Below are positions 21,345 to 32,330 of a DNA stretch of 64,000 nt, piece after piece. The notes under the pieces are model-generated. The model saw only the letters and a list, made by a program, of their open reading frames with translations. It did not search any database and was not told the origin of the DNA. Position 1 is the first letter of the stretch, and each line of letters opens with the position of its first letter. Made by a program: the position numbers and the translations under genes. Origin of the DNA: Trichobilharzia szidati (lineage: Eukaryota; Platyhelminthes; Trematoda; Strigeidida; Schistosomatidae); contig OX235277.1 in the NCBI GenBank assembly GCA_944472155.2, positions 13,898,804 to 13,962,803 on the forward strand, written 5' to 3'.

Positions 21345-24300
21345 AACTTGGCCTTTAATAGATAGGAAACTGGTATTTGCTATAATTGTAGTACACAAAA
21401 CGATAGCAAATGTTGAACACATGATATTTGTGCTCACAGATATGTATCGCGAATTAACGATGACGGTGAATGATATTGTGACGACATTTATCATAAGTGT
21501 TTTTCCAGTACATGTTGTTTGACAAAAAGAAATCACCTTGAGGTGGAACATTTTGAGAGGAATAAAATTTCATTGAAAGAGAGAAATCGATCTTTCTGAG
21601 TCTTTGTGTAATTCAGATATAAATTTTAACAACCTTTTACATCAAAATGGTTAGCGATTAATCAGTTCTTTGGATATGATTCGAAGCATGGTTACAAACC
21701 ATAATTTGAATCTACCTAGCGAAATTTCATTGAAGTAGATTTAGTCAGCATATGAAACAAGAACGTTGCGACGACTTTATTTATAAGTATATCGTTGGTA
21801 CGAACGACTTGCTAAATTTCTCAACAAACGTATCTGCTACGACTAACAGAAACTGATATTGACTGACTACTGCTTCGCTGAGCGAAACACATTCAGTTCA
21901 TATCTAACAGTCAGCCTCATGTCAACTGGTGCACTTCCTACCTTAGCCGACAACACTAATTTCTCTAATTCATGAAGAAACCAGTCATCCTGAATACGCT
22001 GATATTAGGTTTGTTCTTTAAATTACATCACGCACGCTTGTGAATTGACTGACTGTTTCAACCATGAACACTAGAAAAGTTCAGTTCCCTGGATCTCAAG
22101 ATGAGAAGGAGAAATGATTGTTGATTCGACAAATTCATTGACAGGAAGGAGACTAAGCTCCAAATGTGACTTCACTGCAATTTTTATGTGAAGATTAGTC
22201 AAGATACTCTGGTTGAGAACCGCGAATACGTGTTTACCCATAATCTGAAAAAACTGCACTTTATTGATAAGTATCTAAGACAAAATGGATTTCCTATGAT
22301 ATTCCACCCGAAACACTGATATGAGATGAAAGATCCAACTGTGAAAAAAGAGAAGTTTTCATTGGCCTTGTTTTTCAAAAGAGAAGCAGATTCGCAATGA
22401 ATTAACAAGACAAATCAATCGTGAATACACATCATTTCTCATCAAAGTCTCCAAGTCTTTCGAAAAAATGCAATAAAACGAAATCAAAGTTACTACACAG
22501 AGATATTACTATCAAGTAGTGTATACAGAAAATGAGTGGTATCAGTGTCTAAATACCTTAATAATTGCATTGTTTAACTGATTGAGCTGACGGTATAATC
22601 GTTTAAATTTATTTACATAACCATGGAAGTGGAGTTTCACTTCTTCTTAAGTTCTGGAAAATTCTCCCCCGGATGTGATTACCTATCCTCCCTTGGTTTC
22701 GTTAGCTACGCACTTCTGCTTTTCCTAAGTAATGAAATAATGAATATTGTCGGAATGTCAATTCGACAACTGCACTTAGTGAAAATAAGGCTTGACTGTC
22801 TTCACAAATGATTGATGAACACAAGCCAGTGTCTGTATATGTATAATTAAAGCACTGCTTGTGTTGACATGCTAATGCACAAAATAACGCGTACATTCAT
22901 TATTTTTGTAAGAAATTCTCTCGACGTCGAATTGGTCGGTATTGCAACAATGACAGAGTACTCACCAGTCATGACAGATGTTCAAGTTTGGATTTTCTCT
23001 GATACAGTCTGTTCTTCATTGCTTTCTCATTGGTTATACAAGTCAGCACTTATCAGTGCTTCGGTCTAATTGATAAACCAAATAAGCTACCATGGATTAT
23101 CCATATATGTCCATCGAGGGTGTTAAACTTAAAATCATACGAGACTCAGCGTATTTCAAAATGATAAAGCAATGCCAAAGTTTTCAGACAAAATATTTGA
23201 TCAGACGTTTCTGCAACTACCAGACTTGGTGTTTCGCTTTGAGACTTTTGTCTAGACTATCAAATGTATACAAGTCTTAAGAACTCGACAGTCTGCTTCG
23301 GAATAAAAACCGTTATAATTTCAATCATACCTTAACATAGACATCATGAAAATCCTATTATTTCAAAACTCATCCAGTTAACAGCATATGTCTGTACTGA
23401 ATTATGCATGTGACATGATTGATAAATGGACTTTATTGAGATGTCTGAAATGAAAAACATGAAATATTGGACAATAATGCAGTATCTTAACCTTGATTTC
23501 GACTGGATGCTAGCCAAAGAGAAGTCATTTGTTAAGAGAAGCTGTGTGCTTACTGCATTGTATCACACTTATTCAAGATTTTGTTTTATGGGTTCAAATT
23601 CACTTCTCATCTTTATAATAAAACCGAAACATGATTTCATAGAGCTCACGATGACATAACGTTGCTATCTGAGTATTTTTACTTGTATCCTTACTCAAAT
23701 AGATAGGTACAACCGTATCACTTGAGGTTATAGGAAACAAAATTATTCTATTATGAATTCACGCTGTTCTGGTGAGCCTTGATTTATTTCTTGCATCGTA
23801 TTTATCTGTGTGTTCAAGTCACATGTAGTGAACGGAAAATTCGCCACGTCTCATTGGCCTACGATGTTTAGATAACATTTACTGAGCTTTGCTAATTTTG
23901 AACAGTCATGTCTACTGAGACTAAAGATAACGCATTCTGTTAGCATTTTATAGCGTAAAGTGCTGAGTTATGGTATCAGATATCGATAGAGAACTCAGCA
24001 TTTTATAAGAATTTTCGCAGACGTTTTTCAACGTGGATGAGCATCGATAACACTGAAAGGTGCAAGATGTGTATCATCGACTGGAAAAGCAAGAATTCAT
24101 GAGTCATTCAGTCCCAGGTCAAGCGGCTGATAGGTCGATGAGATAAATACCGTAAACTGAAGGTACCAGGTTTTCCCTCCTGTGGGCAAGGTTATGGGTG
24201 TGAATTGATGAAGAAGAGTCACAAAATAGGAAGAACAGCTCCCCAGTACTCTTTGATTTTCAATGATTCTCTAATTGGCATTGGATCCTGCTGAAATCTA

Positions 24301-25149
24301 CACTGAAGTTAGTTCTTATCATTAGAATGACCTCACTTTACTTTTTATGTGACAGCAAACTATCAGTTGAAAAGTGTGCAGGTTTTGTTTTTGCAATATG
24401 CAGCATACAAAGTGGAGTGAGGTGTGACTCATCAGGTGAATAAACCAGTGATAAAACCTGCCGAACTCACCCACTTATGTTGTGATTTCGCAAGCTTACT
24501 GATTGATAGAATGCTTCTTACAACGAAAGAATATAATTTGTATATGGTGAAGTAAGATAATGCACATTTGGATTGCATAAATAAACAAAGATATCTTTGA
24601 TCAAACCCGTTAACAGAAGCTTCGTATATAATTGGGTATATACATTTACTAATCCAAAGTGCTTGCAGTTTCATTTCATACTGGTATGTGTCGCATATTT
24701 CCATGACATTTATTCACACATGAAATATTATTCGAGTCTCATTGGAGATCATCCCAAAACTGTACTTGTGTTTTCGCTGAGTTTATGGAAGGCAGATTTG
24801 GGAAAAACTGTGTATGGAAAAGCAACCAGTAGGCATATTTTTCATCTTTACAGGACTGTCGCATCAGGCATTTATGTAGTGAGTCATCTATGAAGTTTGT
24901 ACTGTGAAAAACATTTTCTCGCTTACTGTTTGAGGTGTAGGGGGCATTTGGAGAATCCATTTATAACCCATAGCTATGTAAAATGTCGATTTAGGGCTGG
25001 CAGGAATAACTGTGAAATTCAAAACCAGAAATGATGGAACGATTCGACAGTTGCACAAACTGATTGGCTAATTCTTTCAGTTGTGATGTTATAGGTAGAA
25101 TTTCGTATAAGATGACAAAACGACCATGGAGACGTGGAGAAACTCTTTT
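21345..25149. other. No gene seen; right-arm match ends at 22232
   Basis: To 22232 the sequence mirrors about 36070-35222. From 22200 to 22900 it is related to about 5300-5900 (head-to-tail). From 24700 to about 25120 it matches, inverted, about 50330-50600 and on to about 50180. No exon with paired splice sites is seen. Open frames of 60-98 codons here have no support. Confidence 0.4.
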
Positions 25150-25955
25150 CAATTTACCTATAACCCGACACTTAGGTATTGCCCAATCCTTACTCCTACA
25201 ATTCGTTAACTCTCGCATTCTGCCTATTATTCTCTGTTGTTCCCCCTCAGTTTTTCCCGGGCTACTGAAAAAAGACTATACCTTATTACGCAGGATGTTA
25301 AAGGATGTCAGCAGGGTAAGCAACGTGCCACTTAACCAGCTTGTTAATATTCTGGTCGACAGGCACATGGAAGCATGTGAAAAATGGGCCAAATCCATTT
25401 TATCTAACTTACACTACCGTCTTTACTCATAACTCCCCTCTCCGCTTGCATCTCATCGAGCAAAACCAGAAGCTCATATAGAAAACTATATCCTCGCACC
25501 AGCAAGTACAAAAACTCCACCATACACTACTTAGCTCGTGTTCTGTGCGATAAAGAAAACATTGGGCATGACACCTTTAATTCATTAAATAGTCAGTAGT
25601 GCAACTGGACCTCGTCTTTCCAACTCATATCATTTAAAGGCACAACATTTTCTTTCTTTCTTTTCCTTTTCTCTCTCTTTTTTCCCGTTGTGTGCTGCTT
25701 TGTTTCTTTCTCTCGCTTACACCAGTGAATATGATAGCACCTACTTTTCTAACACCTTCAAACACTGTTCAACTTTGGCTTTGCGACCGATATGCCAATA
25801 TGTTGTTGTCATAATGAACTGAGATTTCCTTAATCTATGTAGAATTTTTATTTGTTGATAATGTACTAAGTGGATGCAATACTGTAGTAAATTTGATGAG
25901 AATTCCATTCTGTATCACAAGTGCTGTTTTGGAATAAATTAAATTATTATTATTA
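25150..25955 (+). mobile_element. CR1-like non-LTR retrotransposon, 5'-truncated 3' end
   Basis: Plus-strand reading from about 25160 gives the C-terminal end of a LINE ORF2: NSRILPIILCCSPSVFPGLL, LLRRMLKDVSRVSNVPL and LVDRHMEACEKWAKSIL, then one frameshift near 25430 into SSKTRSSYRKLYPRTSKYKN and a stop near 25600. About 350 nt of 3' UTR with a pyrimidine-rich block ends in an ATT-rich tail at about 25955. Flanking sequence on both sides continues in the mirror copy near 50180 and 50110 without the element, which indicates a left-only insertion. Family assignment (CR1 clade) is from memory of the C-terminal pattern. Confidence 0.75.
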
Positions 25956-26959
25956 ATAATTCTCAATAGTATATAATTATTTTCGCATGTGTTGCTACGT
26001 CCGTTCTCTAAAACATGGCAGAAAGATAAAAATATCTTGGTTCAGAATATCAGTAAATTCACCAAAATACTTCAAAATAGTGATGATAAGTTATATGGTA
26101 ACTATGAGGGTTATAAACCACTCAGCAAAAAACGCGGGGTTCTGCAATAAGGACGGATATTTATGGAAATCGGGTGTTACAATGAAATGCAAACAGACAG
26201 CTATCATAATATTTTGTGTAACATTTCATTAAAAATATGGTCATGTTAAAGGCAAAGCTTGAAGATGTTCTATTCGAATACAAGGTTCCGGTTAAATCAT
26301 TAATTCTTTGAAACTAAGTGTTTGCTGAGTGAACAGTTCCTTTGGGTTTTTGATTATTTAAACGAATGAAGATGCATGTTTACTGACGTACCATTTAGGG
26401 TACAAAAGCGCCAGCATAGCCAAGTTATTTTTCAAGAAAAACTTACTTTCTCAAGACATAAAATCCTAAAATATTGTGTTTAAATACGTATGTCTGCGTC
26501 TAGTATATGTTTGATTTGTATGGTGTAAGCATATTTCATCTAAAACTTGATGTCAAGGAACTTAGTCCTAAGTTCCTATTGTAACGTAGAGGCTTTGAAC
26601 CGACAATTACTATGTATCTTCTCGAATTTAACTCCAAAACACCGGTATTCTTTGAAGGAAGTTATATTGTCGGGCAATTAAAGTAAGGATTAATACAAAT
26701 TTGTATTCGTTTTCTTTCGTCTACTTCGGACTTGTACAGGATTGAACCATTCACGCCTTCGAGTTACCAAGATCAATGAACTACCGTTCAGTGTTCATAT
26801 TCCTTCACACTTGATTTTGATTAGTTGCAGTTAGTTTCGCCGAATAATGTAAGATAGCCAGGCAAACAGTGTTCCTTTGCACTTTGACAAAATAAAGAAT
26901 AATGCATGTAAAGTTGAAATAAAATTCATTTGATAATTGGCTTGTCAAGATTTCATCAC
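25956..26959. other. No gene seen
   Basis: The first part (25980-26170) is the inverted match of 49905-50105, including CTAAAACATGGCAGAAAGATAA. No exon or element boundary seen. Confidence 0.4.
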
Positions 26960-27245
26960 GAACTGACATCGGCTAGAGAACCGATAGAAAACAAGCTATG
27001 AGTGCTGGAGAGCTGTTTCGTCAGCCTAGTTTGAGACTCTGCTTCACCAGTACCCGCCTGCCGCCAGGGTTCTGACACGCAACCTTCTGGTAACAAGGCG
27101 AACTCGTAGACCACTTAGCTACTTGGAACCGATCCAATGGTTCATGAATTCCAACTTTTGCCAATTCGTTATCTGGCACGAGTAGCAGTGAATGTCATCG
27201 GCTAGTATTTGTACCTTTCACTAGTGCGCAACGTATTGATATTTG
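26960..27245 (-). mobile_element. Schistosome alpha-like SINE with hammerhead-like core
   Basis: The minus strand carries a body, then AGCTAAGTGGTCTACGAGTT (A-box-like, near 27115) and a weak B box near 27070. It continues into CTGGTGA (27045-27051), a GAGTCTCAAACTAGG segment and CTGACGAAACAG (27013-27024). This order recalls the hammerhead core CUGAUGA-stem II-GAAA of the schistosome alpha satellite/SINE family. The first core box has G for A and stem II pairing (CAG/CTG) is short, so the ribozyme is probably inactive here. Confidence 0.45.
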
Positions 27246-29414
27246 AAATTTATTCACTTCAAGGTGAATTCACGAAACCAATCAAATCCGTGTAGACAAT
27301 CACTGGAGTTCGCTTTACTTCAATTTCCTGGGCAAATTTCAAAGTTGATTTCGTATAAATCCTTTAAGTGCAACCCGTGACTATGTATCTATGTGTGAAC
27401 GATGTTTCCCGCCGATTTTTATACAAGTACGGATAGTTCTGAGGATAAAATACACCCTCTTTTGGTTTTCGCCTGCTTTGAAAGCACACGAAAGCGATCA
27501 TTTAACAGGATGAATGATTAATTACTAATCGAATCGCTACATATATAATATGTTTGTTTAACGTTATGAATTCTTGGCGAAAATTTCAAGGTGGCTAATC
27601 TTCAGAAATTCATTTGAACAAAGTGGTTCACACAGGTCATGCATAACATGACTAAGATAGCAAAGAAAGTAATCTGCTTTATAACCTCTAAGTAAACAAA
27701 AAAGCTAATCAAATCTCGAAAGACATTGTGATGGTCAGTTGGGCTTCCAGCAAGAATGGTAAAAATGAGAATTTGAATCATTGAACACGTGTCCAATACA
27801 GAATCCATCAAAATTCACTCCTAATCTACATGTTTCATACCGGATGTATTTTTTCAACTACATCATTCCACTAGGAAAATGTTGTGGAGTTGACTTTATG
27901 TTTGTCTAAATTCATAAACGGTAGGTCAGACTTAGAATATTCACTTCTTTATAAAGGAGTTTAGATAATGGTAACTACCTGTGAATAATGACTACAATAG
28001 CCTATATACATTCATATAAGACACTTTCATTTGAATATACAACTTTTTCCTATATTTAGTCAGTTTTCATGGGCGTTAAATGAAAAAAGTTTGTTGATTC
28101 GACATACTTTTAAACATGTTGACATCATTTATGTCCTCAATGAATCTGTGAATTCAAGTTCTGTCTTGTTTCCTGGTTGTTACATTTTATTGCGGATTAC
28201 GCCTTTTCAGTTATTCTCATTAGTGTCTTCACAATAATGGTAGTATCTTTATTTGGAAATAACCATACTAGATAGAAAGGTTTTTTTTATACAAACACTA
28301 AATCCATATAAATCGATAAGATGGAGTAAAAATCAACATCAATATGACTACCGCCATCATTACTTACACATGATGTTACGAGGTATTTCATATTCATGCA
28401 ACCGTAACGACAGAATACAGTGATATTCGATATCAGAATTGATGTACAACGACGCCAGAATAAAAAGTGCCACACAGTGAAAATTTAATTAGTTAGTATT
28501 CTGCCTCTTTTCTATTCCGCTTCATGACCTGCACGCGGCTTTATACAGGGTCTACGTTACCCCTCCACCGCTTCGCAATTCAACATTCTTCCAGAATGCT
28601 CAATTTGTATTTTACTTACAAACTCATAGTAATAGTAATAGTAGTAGCAGTAGCACAGACCAAATAAGGCTTCATGGCTGCATATCAACAATTCTCTCGT
28701 TTTAATCTAACACTACTTATGAATCGCAGTCTAAAGTGGTATTTCATTCTTGTAGGCATAACAATAAGTTCATTAATTTATATTTCAAAATCTTCCCATG
28801 GATGCGATAATATATTTTAAGTGTCAACATGCAGCTGTGTAACAATGAGTGGTGAAATCCTTCGATATATCTGTATACAGCATCACAGTCTTAAGGAATA
28901 TTTCCTTTAAACTTTCTTTAGTAAAGTCACTGTTACTGCACAAGTTCGGTGTACGCTGTTGGCTTTCCACTTTCAAAGCGACTAGTGAAAGTGACTGAGA
29001 CCACGAACTGGCAACGTATTTATCTTTCTCATTAGTAATATCGATAAATATTAGTAAGACTACTTTCTAGTGGGTTTTCAGATTAAAAGACATTGAAATA
29101 AGAAATATGTTTTCAGATTCGCTTCAAGCTTTTTCGCATATATTAGGATTATTTCTAGAGTTTTCTTAATGTTTGATACTGCAATTGATAGCTTGATACT
29201 GCAACCGCTTCTGTTCTAGCTTCGAAAACATATTAAAACTTGTTTTTAAAAGAAATGTTCGAAATTTTTTATCAAATAATTCACATCAATCTTCTTCGTC
29301 CCAATCGAATTATTTAGTAGTAGAAAAAGAAGACCATTAATTGACATCATGTGCCACCCACTTGATGGTTATCTGAAGGAGGAATGGCGAGTTGGTTTAC
29401 AGAAGGCAAGTTTG
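27246..29414. other. No gene seen; short match to 35.2 kb
   Basis: About 28868-28916 (TCTGTATACAGCATCACAGT and onward) is the inverted match of 35222-35173, continuing from where left 22232 stops. A short AGT/AGC trinucleotide run lies at about 28627-28654. No supported gene. Confidence 0.4.
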
Positions 29415-29590
29415 GGAAGATCATGTGAGGAGAAAATGAAAGCCTATAGCTGACCGTGGAGCTAGCTGAAGAAGATTGCACGGAACAGAGTGGAATGGAG
29501 ATGTACTGCTGAGGCCCTGTGTTCTGTTCAAAACTCGAGGGACTAATAATAAGGATTTAGCCGATATATACATATATACATATAACACTG
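29415..29590 (+). mobile_element. RTE-type LINE 3' fragment
   Basis: The plus strand reads TADRGAWLKKIAR-like then NRVEWRCTAEALCSVQNSRD followed by stops, the usual C-terminal end of RTE/SR2-like ORF2, with short frame breaks upstream (29340-29450). It ends in a TATATACATATATACATAT tail near 29585. Severely 5' truncated. Confidence 0.6.
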
Positions 29591-31744
29591 ATACACAACT
29601 TATAAAAGGATTGCTCGCAGGTCTTATAGTTCGACTACTCAAAGGTATTTCATCTATTCCTGGTTGATTGTAGCCAATGGCCAAATTTCACAAAAATCTA
29701 CTAGATTGAATTAGGCATCAAATATCTGAGAGGAAAATATTGCATGAGATATCAGTGTGAGTAAGTGAACGTACACTTCAGAAGATTTATGGTGAATGAA
29801 TAGAAATTTTAATGAAAGGTTGCATAATATTGCATGCGAATTTATAGTGACCGCATGTAATTACATATCACCACAGTACCTAAAATTTAAGCACATATAA
29901 GGAGATCTCTTTTTATCTAGTTACACAGATGGCTTGTTATATTTATGGGGCATGTTTCCTGAGAGAACACGAAGTTGAAGTTTCGAGAACAAAAACAGCT
30001 TTTGGAGTATATCAACTGTTAATAATGTCCAGATGATACCAATTATTTCATATCCACAACAGATTCTTCTGGATTTTAGATTAGTTTGTCTTCGATTGTC
30101 ATTTTCTGCCCATGAACATGCTTTGCGTGTGCATCATAAAAGCAGTTTAGAGGACCACGGGTTCCTACATTGAAGCATTGACTCACCAGCCTGATTGACT
30201 GTAATCTTGTTAGTCTGTTGAATAAAGCGAGCTGTACATATTTATGGATATTGCCTTCCGAATAAATAAAGAATGATGTCTTCATTCACCACATAAAACA
30301 TGAATGATAAATTTTGGAGATGTCAGATGACTATGATTGAAAAATGTGTAGTCGCGGTTAAATTTGTATCTGTCTTAAGATGTCTCCCACGCTGTTGGCT
30401 TGAGAGGTAGTCACAAGCAGAGATGACGCTTAATATACCACAAACATTAAGAATCAAACTTGTGTTGCATGCTATTCCATTCTTGGTTCAAAAAGAAGTT
30501 ATTAAAAGGGGAATCAGAAGCCATGGAGTCTGAGGACGGTGGTTAACTAAACACAGTAAACAAACCACACCCATTTATCGAACGTCTGCGTTGTCAATGA
30601 GTTAAATGTATTTGTGAAATAATTCATGTCAACATTTCAACAACATCATTCCACTCAAGTGAAGTCATATTCGTAAGCCACATGTATATTCTGGAATCAG
30701 TAAAATAATATCCGCCTAGCCTCGATTTTCTCTTATGATTTACCATATCTGTGAGGTACATCTGACTCGAGAAGCGTTTTGGTGACTGATATACGTCGTA
30801 CTTATGTTAAATGTCGTTAGAATGCTCACTTCACTTGTCATTTAGGTTAAGATTTATCAATGATAAAAGTGTGTAATTTCTATAATAATATTACTGCAGT
30901 TTTTCCCATTGTCTATTTCAGCTGAACTGGGTGTACTTATTCGAATGTATTCTGATGCACCTCTTAAAGTTGATTTTTGCGTTGACAGACGATCAAGGAA
31001 TTTTCAGTTGTCATCTCGTGTGCGTGAAGCAAATAAAGAAACACTTTAGTTTCAGTTGTCATTGATGTTACTCATTTGTTACATATCGTGATTTCTTCAC
31101 GACGAATATTTTGGTGTTTATTTACGGATTTAATATATATACGGATGGTGTATTTCACTAGTGTATTCACATGATTTATTCTTCACTTCCTCCGAAACCG
31201 AATGGTCTTTAATTCAAATATTGATTTTTATTTGTTAAAGAGATACGCTGGAGCATTCACTTTGCGTGAAGTGTCAAAATTTGATTTAAATATTGTATGG
31301 TTATATCAACAAAATATTCTACCGAAACAACTTACACCGCAAATGATTAACAAATATTATAGTATCTGTTCGAAAAATAGTTTAATAAGCCCGTTTTTAT
31401 TTGTAGGTTAACGTGATGCAAATTTATGTTCTCTACATTGCCTCATTTTATGAAAAACTCTCGATCTGCTGCGGATATACGAATGATACTTTTGTCTTTC
31501 ATAATACAAAATTCGATGCCTGGGTACTTCTCAAAATGGTCAATATCGCTCAGCCACAATTTGGATTCACACAAGAAATAGAGGATAGCAATACCTTATC
31601 ATTTCATGATTTTCTGTTAAGAAGGAGACTAAGTGGCAATATTAGGTGTGATGTTTTTCATAAGAAATCATGAGTGCACCACAGCATACAGTTAAGGTCG
31701 TTCGTTCCTCTTGCATCCAAGCAAAATTTCGCCAGTACCTTGAT
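29591..31744. other. No gene seen in central left region
   Basis: AT-rich. Two adjacent open frames (31202-31411 and 31413-31673) have ordinary composition for chance frames and no splice support or mirror copy that I can see. Confidence 0.35.
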
Positions 31745-32030
31745 GTCTCATGCTTGGAAAATCTGCACAATTGACACTCTGGAAGATGTAATAAGATCAA
31801 AAGGGAACTGAACATCTGACAGTAGACACTTCGAAAAATTTACTTCAGTAATAGAGAAGATTTGTAGCTCAGGTGGATGATTTGCAATTAATAGTGTTCT
31901 CTGAGCTTGTTGGTTTAGTTGCGAAGCTTTCATCGTCCTTCTGTAGAACATCTTCAGCGCTATATTTAGCACAAAGTGAAATGATTTAAATTTCTTCATC
32001 AGTGATATAATTGCGTCTCCTAGAAGCCTG
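31745..32030 (-). repeat. Repeat family R3, copy 1 (part of central inverted repeat)
   Basis: Positions 31880-32022 pair in inverted orientation with 32166-32310, centred near 32094. On the minus strand it reads MKASQLNQQAQRTLLIANHP, which resembles MRASQVNHPTERT at 41406 on the minus strand, so three related copies exist. Function unknown; the shared open frame may be a remnant of a coding repeat. Confidence 0.6.
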
Positions 32031-32165
32031 GTACTCAAGCGAAAGTGCAATTAACAAACACGTTAATATAGATGAAATATACCAACTAATAAAAAGTAAA
32101 TTTGGCGACCAGAATGTTTAAAATCCAAGTCAATAGAAAGTGGTCAATACATATGTGAAGATAGT

Positions 32166-32330
32166 TACCAGGAGACGCAATTACATCACGCATGAAGAAA
32201 TTTAAATCATTTCACTTTGTGCTAAATATGGCGCTGAAGATGTTGCCCAGAAAGACGACGAAAGCTTCGCAACTAAACCAACCAGCTCAGTGAACACTAT
32301 TATATGCAAATTTACTTCAGGGTTTTTATA
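32166..32330 (+). repeat. Repeat family R3, copy 2 (opposite central arm)
   Basis: Inverted copy of 31880-32022: AGGAGACGCAATTACATCA, TTAAATCATTTCACTTTGTG and AGCTTCGCAACTAAACCA all recur reverse complemented. About 143 bp of non-palindromic spacer separates the two. The position agrees with the expected symmetry centre of the window-scale inverted duplication. Confidence 0.65.

Larger units (their letters stand above)
1..22232 (+). repeat. Left arm of giant diverged inverted duplication
   Basis: Read as reverse complement, this stretch aligns collinearly with 62191 down to 35222. Anchors seen: 1-330 with 61860-62191, 540-620 with 57880-57945, 2170-2181 with 56608-56619, 3380 with 55479, 5890 with 51440, 7540 with 48970, 9163 with 47174, 11377-11490 with 45433-45546, 12605 with 44298, 13575 with 43373, 17600 with 38700, 20300 with 36350 and 21400 with 36050. 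Identity varies from near-identical blocks to barely recognisable ones. Left-only insertions are the SINE at 1.5 kb, the SR2-like block at 15.19-17.54 kb and a segment near 20.55-21.34 kb. The arm probably continues left of base 1. Confidence 0.88.
17780..22800 (+). repeat. Head-to-tail repeat, left copy 2
   Basis: Second copy of the block at 530-5950, in the same orientation and considerably diverged. It would supply the downstream exons of the MEG whose first exon is at 11427. Its mirror image lies at about 38500-35222 in the right arm. Confidence 0.72.

Noticed and set aside
31202..31673. Two consecutive plus-strand frames (69 and 86 codons)
   Set aside because: No splice sites, no mirror conservation and no recognisable domain; consistent with chance frames.
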